Below are positions 35,480 to 42,299 of a stretch of DNA of 57,882 nucleotides, piece by piece (positions within the stretch are counted from its first letter, which is position 1; each line of letters begins with the position of its first letter). The notes beneath the pieces were generated by a model, which had not been told where the DNA came from, did not search any database, and saw only the letters and a list, made by a program, of their open reading frames with translations. The translations under genes were made by a program, and so were the position numbers. The stretch is from assembly GCA_023667015.1 (NCBI GenBank), contig JAMPAX010000011.1, forward strand, positions 1 through 57,882, read 5' to 3'. The DNA comes from Muribaculaceae bacterium (lineage in GTDB: Bacteria > Bacteroidota > Bacteroidia > Bacteroidales > Muribaculaceae).

Positions 35480-35892
35480 TTGTCGGCGGTTTCTACTGTG
35501 TATGGAGGTTGTTCTTGGAATTCAAGTCCGAGGCCGTTGGCCTCTACGAGTCGTTGCATCTCTGTCTCGCGTATCAGCGACATATATTCTGCTTTCTCGC
35601 GGAGTTTTTCGCTCTGCACTTGTCCGAGTTCTCGCTGAAGGCGGGTGATCTCGAGCATGCGTGTCTTGGTCTTGTAGCGCACACCCATCAGGGAGAGTAC
35701 TACTACGAGTATGAGCACGAGTAGCCAGGCGTTCCGACGAAAGAACACTACGGATATTGACTTGCCATAGCGAAGGTCGGTTATCCAGGAGGTATATGTC
35801 GAAGTTCGTTTCACGTTCTTGCTTATTACGGCCTCTTCAGCGGGAGCCTCTGTCTTAGCCGTCTTGGTTGGTTTCTTTTTGAGCAGGTTCAT
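35476..35892 (-). CDS. ftsL: FtsL-like divisome protein
   Basis: A small bitopic protein, assigned by position between rsmH and ftsI and by topology. From the chosen start at 35892 (MNLLKKKPTK) it has 138 residues: a basic cytoplasmic tail, a helix at about 57-77 (NAWLLVLILVVVLSLMGVRY) and a periplasmic leucine-zipper-like coiled coil (about 78-120). An in-frame ATG 13 codons upstream lies inside the rsmH stop region and is less likely. FtsL proteins diverge rapidly, so sequence alone would not prove the call. Confidence 0.85.
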   Translation of the reverse strand: MNLLKKKPTKTAKTEAPAEEAVISKNVKRTSTYTSWITDLRYGKSISVVFFRRNAWLLVLILVVVLSLMGVRYKTKTRMLEITRLQRELGQVQSEKLREKAEYMSLIRETEMQRLVEANGLGLEFQEQPPYTVETADK

Positions 35893-35905
35893 TGTTGCGG
35901 AGAGA

Positions 35906-36835
35906 TTATGGGTTGGTGGTTTCCTCGCCAAGATATTCGGCTACGCGGAGCTTGGCGCTGCGGGCACGCGGGTTGCGTTCTATTTCCTCAGCTGTGGGTA
36001 TGATTGGATTCTTGCCAACAAGGCGCCATGGAGAGAGCGACTTGCCGAAGAAGTCTTTCTCCACAATTCCCTCAAGATTCCCCGATCGCATGAAGTTCTT
36101 GACCATCCGGTCTTCAATGGAGTGGTATGTCAGGATGGCAAGTCGTCCTCCGCGGCGTAAAAGCCGGGGTGTGGAGAGTAGAAAAGCGCGCAGAGCATCG
36201 GTCTCATGATTCACGGCGATACGAATCGACTGAAATACCTGTGCGAGGTCTTTCTTCTCAGCCTTGGGGTTGAGTGTCGGAGCTACTACCTGCGCGAGGC
36301 GTCCGGTGGTGTCGATGGGTGAGGACTTGCGGGCGTTGACGATTGCCATTGCCGTATTGCGTGGATGCTTTAGGTCGGAGTAGGTGCGGAAGATATCCGT
36401 CAGCCGGTCGGCATCTGAGGTCTCCAGCAGGTCGGCAGCCGATAGAGGAGCATTCTGATTCATACGCATATCCAGAGGAGCATCATTGCGGAAGGAGAAC
36501 CCGCGGGAGGAAGCATCGAAATGATGGAACGATACTCCCAGGTCGGCGAGTATACCATCGAAATGATCTATACCATGATAGCGCATGAAGTTGGCGATAT
36601 GTCGAAAATTGGAATGTACAAATGTAAATCTACGGTCGTCGGGACGATTGTTGAAGGTGTCCATATCTTGGTCGAAACTGAGGAGCCTACCCTCTTCGCC
36701 TAAGGCTTGCAGGATAGCACGAGAATGGCCGCCGCCGCCGAAGGTGGCGTCGGCATAGATGCCGTTAGGCTTGATATTCAGAGCGCTTATGCTCTCTTCA
36801 AGGAGGGCGGGTATATGGTAACAGTCCTGAGTCAT
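35906..36835 (-). CDS. rsmH: 16S rRNA m4C1402 methyltransferase
   Basis: N4-methylates C1402 of 16S rRNA (formerly MraW). It starts MTQDCYHIPALLEESISAL and carries the S-adenosylmethionine loop YADATFGGGGHSRAIL (about 27-42), GILADLGVSFHHFD, DMRMNQNAPLSAADLL and LTYHSIEDRMVKNFM. The length of 309 is normal. It is the first gene of the dcw cluster here; the mraZ gene that usually precedes it is absent, and instead there is a 239-bp gap with a terminator and a glycosyltransferase gene. Confidence 0.97.
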   Translation of the reverse strand: MTQDCYHIPALLEESISALNIKPNGIYADATFGGGGHSRAILQALGEEGRLLSFDQDMDTFNNRPDDRRFTFVHSNFRHIANFMRYHGIDHFDGILADLGVSFHHFDASSRGFSFRNDAPLDMRMNQNAPLSAADLLETSDADRLTDIFRTYSDLKHPRNTAMAIVNARKSSPIDTTGRLAQVVAPTLNPKAEKKDLAQVFQSIRIAVNHETDALRAFLLSTPRLLRRGGRLAILTYHSIEDRMVKNFMRSGNLEGIVEKDFFGKSLSPWRLVGKNPIIPTAEEIERNPRARSAKLRVAEYLGEETTNP

Positions 36836-36869
36836 CGTAAATGAATCAACAAAACACTAATTGGGGACG

Positions 36870-36877
36870 TAAAGTTA
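36870..36877 (-). promoter_or_regulatory. Possible -7 box of the dcw cluster
   Basis: TAACTTTA on the minus strand matches seven of eight defined positions of TANNTTTG, 35 bases before the rsmH ATG. The spacing to the nearest TTTG upstream is 25 bp, longer than ideal. Confidence 0.3.
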
Positions 36878-36935
36878 GAAAAAATACCCGTAATTTACAT
36901 CTCAAAATTTCATTTTTTAAATTTTTTTATAGAAT

Positions 36936-36967
36936 AAGGATGCGAATCAGCGGTTCGCATCCTTTTT
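36936..36967. terminator. Terminator between GT4 gene and rsmH
   Basis: AAGGATGCGAA (36936-36946) and TTCGCATCCTT (36954-36964) form a perfect 11-bp stem with a 7-base loop. On the plus strand it runs into five T. On the minus strand, the direction of both flanking genes, the stem is followed by TATTCTATAAAAAAATTT, a weaker tail. It probably insulates the dcw cluster from the glycosyltransferase gene. Confidence 0.65.
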
Positions 36968-37074
36968 CTTGTTTGAGGGTGTATCTTTCTATTTAGAGTA
37001 ACAGTCGTCCTCTAAACTCTCGATTCTAAACTCTCGACTTTAAATATTAGTAGATGAGGTCATGTGTGGCGAAT

Positions 37075-38346
37075 TTAGTGATTATTTTTTCCGCAAACAA
37101 ACGGTTCAGTTTTCTGGGAGTAGTATAGCGACCGGTAGATCTCTATTAGCGAGTCCGCCATCTTGGAGTTGTCGAATTTGCGAACATGGCGCCGCCCGAG
37201 CTCTACCCTCTCTGCACGTAGCTGCTCATTACCCATAAGCGTATTGATAGCTTCTATCATCTGACGGGGTGAGTCGGGGTCTACATACAACGCTCCTTCA
37301 CCTCCGGCTTCTTCCAGGCATGAGCCCGTAGCAGCTATCACCGGAGTCCCGCTCTCTATGGCTTCTATCACCGGTATGCCGAAACCTTCATATCTCGAGG
37401 GATACAACGCTGCACGAGCCTGTGAATATACTATCGGCAAATCGCGGAAATCAACTCCCTCCAGCCAGACTATCCTATCATCCAGTCGGAGTTCATCAGC
37501 CAGTCTCAGCATCTCCTTCTTATAACCGTGATGGTCGCGCCCCACCACCACCAATTTAACCTCCGGGTCTATTGCCGGAAGAGCCCGCAGAGAAAGCTCC
37601 AGGTTCTTGCGGCGCTCGATTGTTCCAACCTGTACAAGATAATTGTCCGGCAGAGATAATCTCTCTACAACATCGCGAATATCGGAGTTCGAATAATTAT
37701 CGCGGAAGATATCGTCACAACCCTGATATACCACTTCGATCTTCCCCGGATCAATACCGTAGAACTCAATTATATCGCTTTTCGTGCGTTCGCTGACCGC
37801 GATTATCTTGTCAGCATTTTGACAAGACCTGCCATATTTGTAATCATATATAAGACGGTCAGGTAGGGAATAGCAATAGGGGAGACGTCGATATATAAGG
37901 TCGTGGATAGTGACAACAGACTTTACCCCACTACCACAAATATTCAGCGGCAATTCATTGCTCAAACCATGGTATATATCGCAATGATCAGCAGCAAGAC
38001 AATTGGTGATACCAAATGTGCGCCATAGCGAACCCTTAAAGCCCGCCGGACCCGGAAATCTGAATTCAACATTGTCCAGACGACGCAGCGGTTCGAGACG
38101 ATTGTTATGACGCATCTTGGGTGTGTAGACAAGTATTTGCCAATCCTTGACAGGCATTTTTGGAGTGGAGGTATACATACCGAACTCGCACTGTGAGTTG
38201 ACGGACTCGGCAGGGGAGTCCTCCTCATTAGCGAGGTTGCGAATATGTCGGAATCTCTTACCGACCTCTTCGATAACAAGTCGGGAGTAGTTTCCTAATC
38301 CCGTCATATTAGAAACGGCGCGTTTGCCGTCGAATCCGATACGCAT
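37075..38346 (-). CDS. Family 4 glycosyltransferase
   Basis: A retaining GT-B glycosyltransferase; donor and acceptor are unknown. The start MRIGFDGKRAVSNMTGLGNYSRLVIEEV at 38346 is the standard opening of this group. The C-terminal donor site shows YLVQVGTIERRKNLELSLRAL, KLVVVGRDHHGYKKEMLRL and YPSRYEGFGIPVIEAIESGTPVIAATGSCLEEAGGEGALYVDP with the E-x7-E motif. The frame stays open for another 61 codons upstream, but that stretch is extremely A+T-rich, hydrophobic and internally repetitive, so I exclude it. The gene stands alone between a terminator and a gene-free region; a surface-glycan role is inferred from family only. Confidence 0.92.
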   Translation of the reverse strand: MRIGFDGKRAVSNMTGLGNYSRLVIEEVGKRFRHIRNLANEEDSPAESVNSQCEFGMYTSTPKMPVKDWQILVYTPKMRHNNRLEPLRRLDNVEFRFPGPAGFKGSLWRTFGITNCLAADHCDIYHGLSNELPLNICGSGVKSVVTIHDLIYRRLPYCYSLPDRLIYDYKYGRSCQNADKIIAVSERTKSDIIEFYGIDPGKIEVVYQGCDDIFRDNYSNSDIRDVVERLSLPDNYLVQVGTIERRKNLELSLRALPAIDPEVKLVVVGRDHHGYKKEMLRLADELRLDDRIVWLEGVDFRDLPIVYSQARAALYPSRYEGFGIPVIEAIESGTPVIAATGSCLEEAGGEGALYVDPDSPRQMIEAINTLMGNEQLRAERVELGRRHVRKFDNSKMADSLIEIYRSLYYSQKTEPFVCGKNNH

Positions 38347-38395
38347 AACAAGCAAAACGAGTAATCGAAAAAGTGAATAAACAAATAAATTAAAA

Positions 38396-38458
38396 ATATA
38401 ATAAACTAAAAAGGGGATATAATAACGAAAAAGAGGAATATAATAAATTAAAAATATA
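38396..38458. repeat. Three degenerate 21-bp tandem repeats
   Basis: Units start at 38396, 38417 and 38438, each opening ATATAATAA, followed by an A-rich stretch and a purine-rich end in the first two. On the minus strand each unit reads as a seven-residue hydrophobic peptide (IYYIPLF, RYYIPFL, VYYIFNL), which explains the open frame in front of the GT4 gene. Confidence 0.6.
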
Positions 38459-38753
38459 TCAATAAATATTATTATATATCTCTCCGCCATTTTATCATCC
38501 GCAAATATAATGAAAATTTCGGAATTCAATTCCAGTAAAAATTAGCCACACCAACGACATAATAAATCCATCTTCTCTACACACTAATAGCCCCTTCTCT
38601 GCTAATTTTTCCCAACCTACCACTCAAATCTTCTAAAATATTCAATCCTCACTCCTCTATCATTTTCGATTTGTTGTTGCAATGCGTAGTAAACCAAATG
38701 ACTAAAATGAAATTTAAGAATCTTTCAGAACTTATCAATTAGAAAATTCGCAG

Positions 38754-38890
38754 AATTGTAGGGATGCTCCCTGTTGCTTCTACCAATCCGTACATTCATA
38801 ATAGTACATTAGTGCTTCATCAGTGGCTACACCTTGTAATAACACCAACGGCACTATCCGGCTGATCCACCGGGGTGCATCCCTACAATT
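38754..38890. repeat. MITE-like element with 14-bp perfect terminal inverted repeats
   Basis: AATTGTAGGGATGC (38754-38767) is repeated in perfect inversion at 38877-38890, and the similarity continues inward to about 23 bp with three mismatches. The 137-bp element has no coding capacity and contains two copies of GTACATT. The structure fits a non-autonomous miniature transposable element; no unambiguous target duplication is visible. Confidence 0.6.
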
Positions 38891-38972
38891 TGAGATGAAG
38901 ATAATCTCCCACAATTAAATAAGGGCGAGTCTCTAAGCAACCAGCCCTTCCGCCCTTCCATCCAACATTAAT

Positions 38973-39003
38973 TTTGTGGTTTGTGGAATTTCAATTATAT
39001 TTG
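38973..39003 (+). promoter_or_regulatory. Promoter of ybeY-mnmG
   Basis: TTTG (38973-38976), 19-bp spacer, TATATTTG (38996-39003): both boxes match the Bacteroidetes consensus. The start would be near 39010, leaving a leader of about 44 bases. Confidence 0.75.
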
Positions 39004-39053
39004 TAAGCTTTTGGAAGATTCTTTTTCTTCGATTTCTTTAACTGCCTGATATT

Positions 39054-39470
39054 ATGATAGAATTCCAGACTGAAAACGTACAAATGCCTTCTATTGACAT
39101 TCCTGCCGTAATAGCCTGGCTTGAGAATGTCGCCCGTCGTCATGGACATATCATTGGTGAAGTGACTTATCGCTTCTGCTCCGATGAGGATATCCTTCGA
39201 TATAACAACCGGTTCCTTGGTCATGACTATTACACGGATATTATCACCTTTGATGATTGTCGTGGACATGTGCTCAATGGTGATATCGTAATTTCCCTCG
39301 ATACGGTAGCTTCCAATGCTGAGGAGTTTAACCAGCCATATCTCCGAGAGCTCCACCGTGTAATCGTACATGGTGTGCTCCATCTCTGTGGTATCAACGA
39401 CAAAGGCCCCGGTGAGCGTGAGATTATGGAGCAAGAAGAGGATGCTGCTCTTGCCCTTTTATCCCTCTAA
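39054..39470 (+). CDS. ybeY: Endoribonuclease YbeY
   Basis: Zinc-dependent RNase for 16S rRNA 3'-end maturation and ribosome quality control. The metal site is in [18 protein letters not shown] (His106, His110 and a third ligand at 115-116, in the Bacteroidales form IND rather than YDH). The upstream segment [31 protein letters not shown] is also typical. The length of 138 is normal. mnmG follows after 14 bases. A comparable frame on the opposite strand is a shadow. Confidence 0.94.
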   Translation: MIEFQTENVQMPSIDIPAVIAWLENVARRHGHIIGEVTYRFCSDEDILRYNNRFLGHDYYTDIITFDDCRGHVLNGDIVISLDTVASNAEEFNQPYLRELHRVIVHGVLHLCGINDKGPGEREIMEQEEDAALALLSL

Positions 39471-39484
39471 AATATACTAATTCT

Positions 39485-41398
39485 ATGCGGTTTGATTACG
39501 ATGTAATTGTAATTGGCGCCGGACATGCCGGGTGCGAGGCTGCTCTTTCGGCGGCACGGATGGGTGCCTCTACCCTTCTGATTACTGCGGACATGAATCG
39601 TATTGCCCAGATGTCTTGCAACCCCGCAATCGGTGGTATCGCAAAGGGCCAGATAGTCCGCGAAATCGACGCCCTCGGTGGCGAAACCGGTAGGGTAGCT
39701 GACCGTACAGCTCTACAATTCCGCATGCTCAACCTCTCCAAGGGTCCCGCTGTCTGGTCGCCACGAGTACAGTCAGACCGCCGGAAGTTCTCTGACGAGT
39801 GGCGACGTATCCTCGACTCTGTGCCCAATCTGAGGCTCTTCCAAGACCTCGTAGACAATCTTCTTATCGAAGACGCCCCGGAGTCTGCTGACGGCACAGG
39901 GAGGGTAATTATCGGTGTACATACATCCCTTGGATTCGAATTTCATGCCAAGAGGGTAGTGCTTACCGCCGGAACCTTCCTCAACGGGATGATGCACTTC
40001 GGACGCACCCAAATCGAAGGAGGCCGTATTTCAGAGACTACCTCACGAGGCCTAAGCACCCAACTCGCAGATGAGGGCCTGCGGGTAGCAAGGATGAAAA
40101 CCGGCACGCCGGCACGCATTGACGCCGATAGCATCGACTTCTCTCTCTGCGAAGTCCAACCCCTCGAGGATCTACCCCCACATCATAAATTCTCCTATGA
40201 TCCGGAGGCTCTCAGCAATCTCCATCGCCGAGAGTGCTACATCGTACACACCAACCCGGAATGCCACAGCATCCTGCGCGATAATCTCGCCGACTCTCCT
40301 CTTTACAATGGACAGATCAAAAGTATTGGTCCTCGATATTGTCCAAGTATCGAGACCAAAATAGTAACCTTTGCAGACAAAGAGAGCCATCAACTATTCC
40401 TCGAGCCCGAGGGAGAAACTACACGAGAAATTTACATCAACGGATTCTCCAGCTCTCTCCCATGGAAAGTACAGCTCGATGCATTGAGGACAATCCCGGC
40501 ACTTCGTAATGTCCACTTTTATCGCCCCGGATATGCCATTGAATACGATTTCTTCGATCCGACACAACTACGGCCCACCCTTGAATCAAAGATAGTCGGT
40601 GGTCTATATCTCGCCGGACAGGTCAACGGTACCACGGGCTACGAAGAAGCCGCAGCTCAAGGGTTGATGGCCGGTATTAACGCCAGCTTGAGCATTCAAG
40701 GGAAAGAACCCTTCATACTCCACCGCGATGAAGCCTATATAGGAGTCTTGATCGACGATCTAATAAATAAAGGTGTAGACGAACCCTACCGTATGTTCAC
40801 CTCCAGAGCAGAATATCGAATACTATTGCGTCAAGATGATGCCGACATGAGGCTGACTCCGCTAGGATACAGCCTTGGTCTTGCTGATGAAAAGAGGTAT
40901 CAGAGGATGCAAACAAAGAAGCAGAATCGCAACAAACTTATTGAAGCCGCCGCTAAGATAAAAGTGAGCCCAACCGAAGAAGTCAACGAATGGTTGCAGA
41001 GACACTGTACGACCCCGATCAAAGCAGGGCTAAAAGCTGCCGAGCTAATCAAACGACCACAATTGACCCTCCTTGAAATCACAGAAATTTCACCTTCGTT
41101 CAAAAGAGTGGTGGAAGGTATCCCCGAAGATACGCGAGCAGAGACTATCGAGGCCGCTGAGATCTGCATAAAATATGAAGGCTATATCGAAAGAGAAAGA
41201 CAAGTCGCCAATAGAAACAAACGTCTCGAAGATGTGAAAATACCCCGATGGATAGAATATGACAGACTAACACAGCTTAGCACGGAAGCACGCCAAAAAC
41301 TCACCGACCGTCAACCTGTGACTCTTGGCGCTGCCAGTCGAATTCCCGGAGTCTCCCCATCAGATATTAATATTCTAACCCTGCTGATAAGAAAATGA
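39485..41398 (+). CDS. mnmG: tRNA uridine-34 cmnm5 modification enzyme, FAD subunit
   Basis: With MnmE, installs carboxymethylaminomethyl groups on wobble uridines of tRNAs. The FAD-binding motif [18 protein letters not shown] is near the N-terminus, followed by [35 protein letters not shown], the redox Cys region [30 protein letters not shown] and [22 protein letters not shown]. The length of 637 is normal. The stop is followed immediately by the inverted repeat that encloses the parS-like site; mnmG (gidA) is classically found close to the replication origin. Confidence 0.97.
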   Translation: MRFDYDVIVIGAGHAGCEAALSAARMGASTLLITADMNRIAQMSCNPAIGGIAKGQIVREIDALGGETGRVADRTALQFRMLNLSKGPAVWSPRVQSDRRKFSDEWRRILDSVPNLRLFQDLVDNLLIEDAPESADGTGRVIIGVHTSLGFEFHAKRVVLTAGTFLNGMMHFGRTQIEGGRISETTSRGLSTQLADEGLRVARMKTGTPARIDADSIDFSLCEVQPLEDLPPHHKFSYDPEALSNLHRRECYIVHTNPECHSILRDNLADSPLYNGQIKSIGPRYCPSIETKIVTFADKESHQLFLEPEGETTREIYINGFSSSLPWKVQLDALRTIPALRNVHFYRPGYAIEYDFFDPTQLRPTLESKIVGGLYLAGQVNGTTGYEEAAAQGLMAGINASLSIQGKEPFILHRDEAYIGVLIDDLINKGVDEPYRMFTSRAEYRILLRQDDADMRLTPLGYSLGLADEKRYQRMQTKKQNRNKLIEAAAKIKVSPTEEVNEWLQRHCTTPIKAGLKAAELIKRPQLTLLEITEISPSFKRVVEGIPEDTRAETIEAAEICIKYEGYIERERQVANRNKRLEDVKIPRWIEYDRLTQLSTEARQKLTDRQPVTLGAASRIPGVSPSDINILTLLIRK

Positions 41399-41477
41399 TT
41401 AACGGATAAATGTTCCACGTGGAACATTTTGAAAATTTCTGAAAAGTTTCGATTTTATCGAGAAATATATCCGTTAA
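41399..41477. repeat. 10-bp inverted repeat enclosing the parS-like site
   Basis: TTAACGGATA (41399-41408) begins at the base after the mnmG stop codon and is repeated in perfect inversion as TATCCGTTAA (41468-41477). Between them lie the parS-like palindrome and a TCGAT-TTT-ATCGA hairpin (41450-41462). Confidence 0.6.
41411..41426. promoter_or_regulatory. parS-like centromere site
   Basis: TGTTCCACGTGGAACA is a perfect 16-bp palindrome and differs from the Bacillus parS form TGTTTCACGTGAAACA only by a symmetrical base pair change. ParB loads at such sites to organise origin segregation. It lies in the mnmG-apt intergenic space. parA, parB and dnaA are not in this window. Confidence 0.8.
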
Positions 41478-41544
41478 AAGTTCAGTTTAGAGAGTACGTA
41501 TTATTTCATATTTGTTGAAAATTTTATTTTGAAAAATAGATATT

Positions 41545-42069
41545 ATGAAAGTAGAAGAATTAAAGAACACGATTCGCGATGTGCCCGATTTCCCTTCGAA
41601 GGGTATCATCTTCCGCGATCTCACTACCATGATCAAGAATGGTGAGGCGCTCCATCTGATGAGCGATGAGATTACCAAGCTCTACGAAGGCAAGGGAGTG
41701 ACGAAGGTTGTAGGTATCGAATCCCGCGGTTTCATCGGCGGAAGTATCCTCGCATATAAGCTTGGCGCCGGCTTTGTGCCGGCTCGCAAGCCGGGTAAGC
41801 TCCCATCAGTGACTGTTAAGATGGCGTATGCTAAGGAGTATGGTGTAGATACCATCGAGCTCCATTCAGATGCCATTTCTGAAGATGATGTCGTAGTAAT
41901 TCATGATGACCTGCTCGCAACGGGAGGCACAATGAATGCCTGCTATAATCTCGTAAAGAGCATGAATCCAAAGAAGATTTACATCAATTTCATCGTAGAA
42001 TTGACCGCACTCAACGGCCGCGACAATCTCCCTAAGGATTGCGAAATCACCAGCCTCCTGAAATACTAA
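41545..42069 (+). CDS. apt: Adenine phosphoribosyltransferase
   Basis: Salvages adenine with PRPP to give AMP. At 174 residues it has the usual opening (LKNTIRDVPDFPSKGIIFRDLTTMI), the ESRGFIGG loop and the PRPP-binding motif VVVIHDDLLATGGTMNA near residues 112-128. It has its own strong downstream hairpin. The A+T-rich upstream region has no perfect promoter match; CATATTTG at 41512-41519 is one candidate. Confidence 0.96.
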   Translation: MKVEELKNTIRDVPDFPSKGIIFRDLTTMIKNGEALHLMSDEITKLYEGKGVTKVVGIESRGFIGGSILAYKLGAGFVPARKPGKLPSVTVKMAYAKEYGVDTIELHSDAISEDDVVVIHDDLLATGGTMNACYNLVKSMNPKKIYINFIVELTALNGRDNLPKDCEITSLLKY

Positions 42070-42122
42070 AAATACTAAGAGAGTATACTAAGAATCCGGT
42101 TCAAACAACCTTCGGAAATAAT

Positions 42123-42158
42123 GAGTCGGGAGAATGACCCCAATCATTCTCCCGACTC
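42123..42158 (+). terminator. Hairpin terminator of apt
   Basis: GAGTCGGGAGAATGA (42123-42137) and TCATTCTCCCGACTC (42144-42158) form a perfect 15-bp stem with a six-base loop. The tail TCTTGTTAATG is only moderately T-rich. Confidence 0.65.
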
Positions 42159-42173
42159 TCTTGTTAATGTCCA

Positions 42174-42236
42174 AACCTCCCAAACCTCCCATTCTTCCCA
42201 AAATTCCCTAAGCTCCTGAGCTTCCATAACCTCCCA
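42174..42236. repeat. Seven 9-bp tandem repeats (apt-uvrC gap)
   Basis: Consecutive units AACCTCCCA, AACCTCCCA, TTCTTCCCA, AAATTCCCT, AAGCTCCTG, AGCTTCCAT, AACCTCCCA. The AAATTCCCT-AAG step is also found in the metF-metH gap. Confidence 0.7.
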
Positions 42237-42299
42237 AAAATTTTCAAGGCTCGATGTCCGCCTCTACAACATTCTGTATTTCCCGGTCGTTCTATTATT

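Larger units (their letters stand above)
38347..39053. other. 0.7 kb gene-free region
   Basis: Between the divergent GT4 and ybeY genes. Contents: an A+T-rich segment with 21-bp periodicity (38396-38458), an unremarkable pyrimidine-rich stretch (about 38540-38750), the MITE-like element at 38754-38890, about 80 bases with nothing recognisable, then the ybeY promoter. No coding frame is convincing. Confidence 0.75.

Noticed and set aside
36841..37074. Hidden small mraZ gene in the gap before rsmH
   Set aside because: No open frame of about 150 codons exists there on either strand.
38754..38890. CRISPR or tRNA-like element
   Set aside because: Only one inverted pair, no regular direct repeats or spacers, and no cloverleaf.
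38991..39434. 147-codon leftward open frame
   Set aside because: Antisense to ybeY, whose zinc site and promoter are clear.
41399..41544. Replication origin next to the parS-like site
   Set aside because: No cluster of DnaA boxes (TTATCCACA-like) was seen here; isolated near-matches elsewhere lie inside genes. Origin proximity is only inferred.
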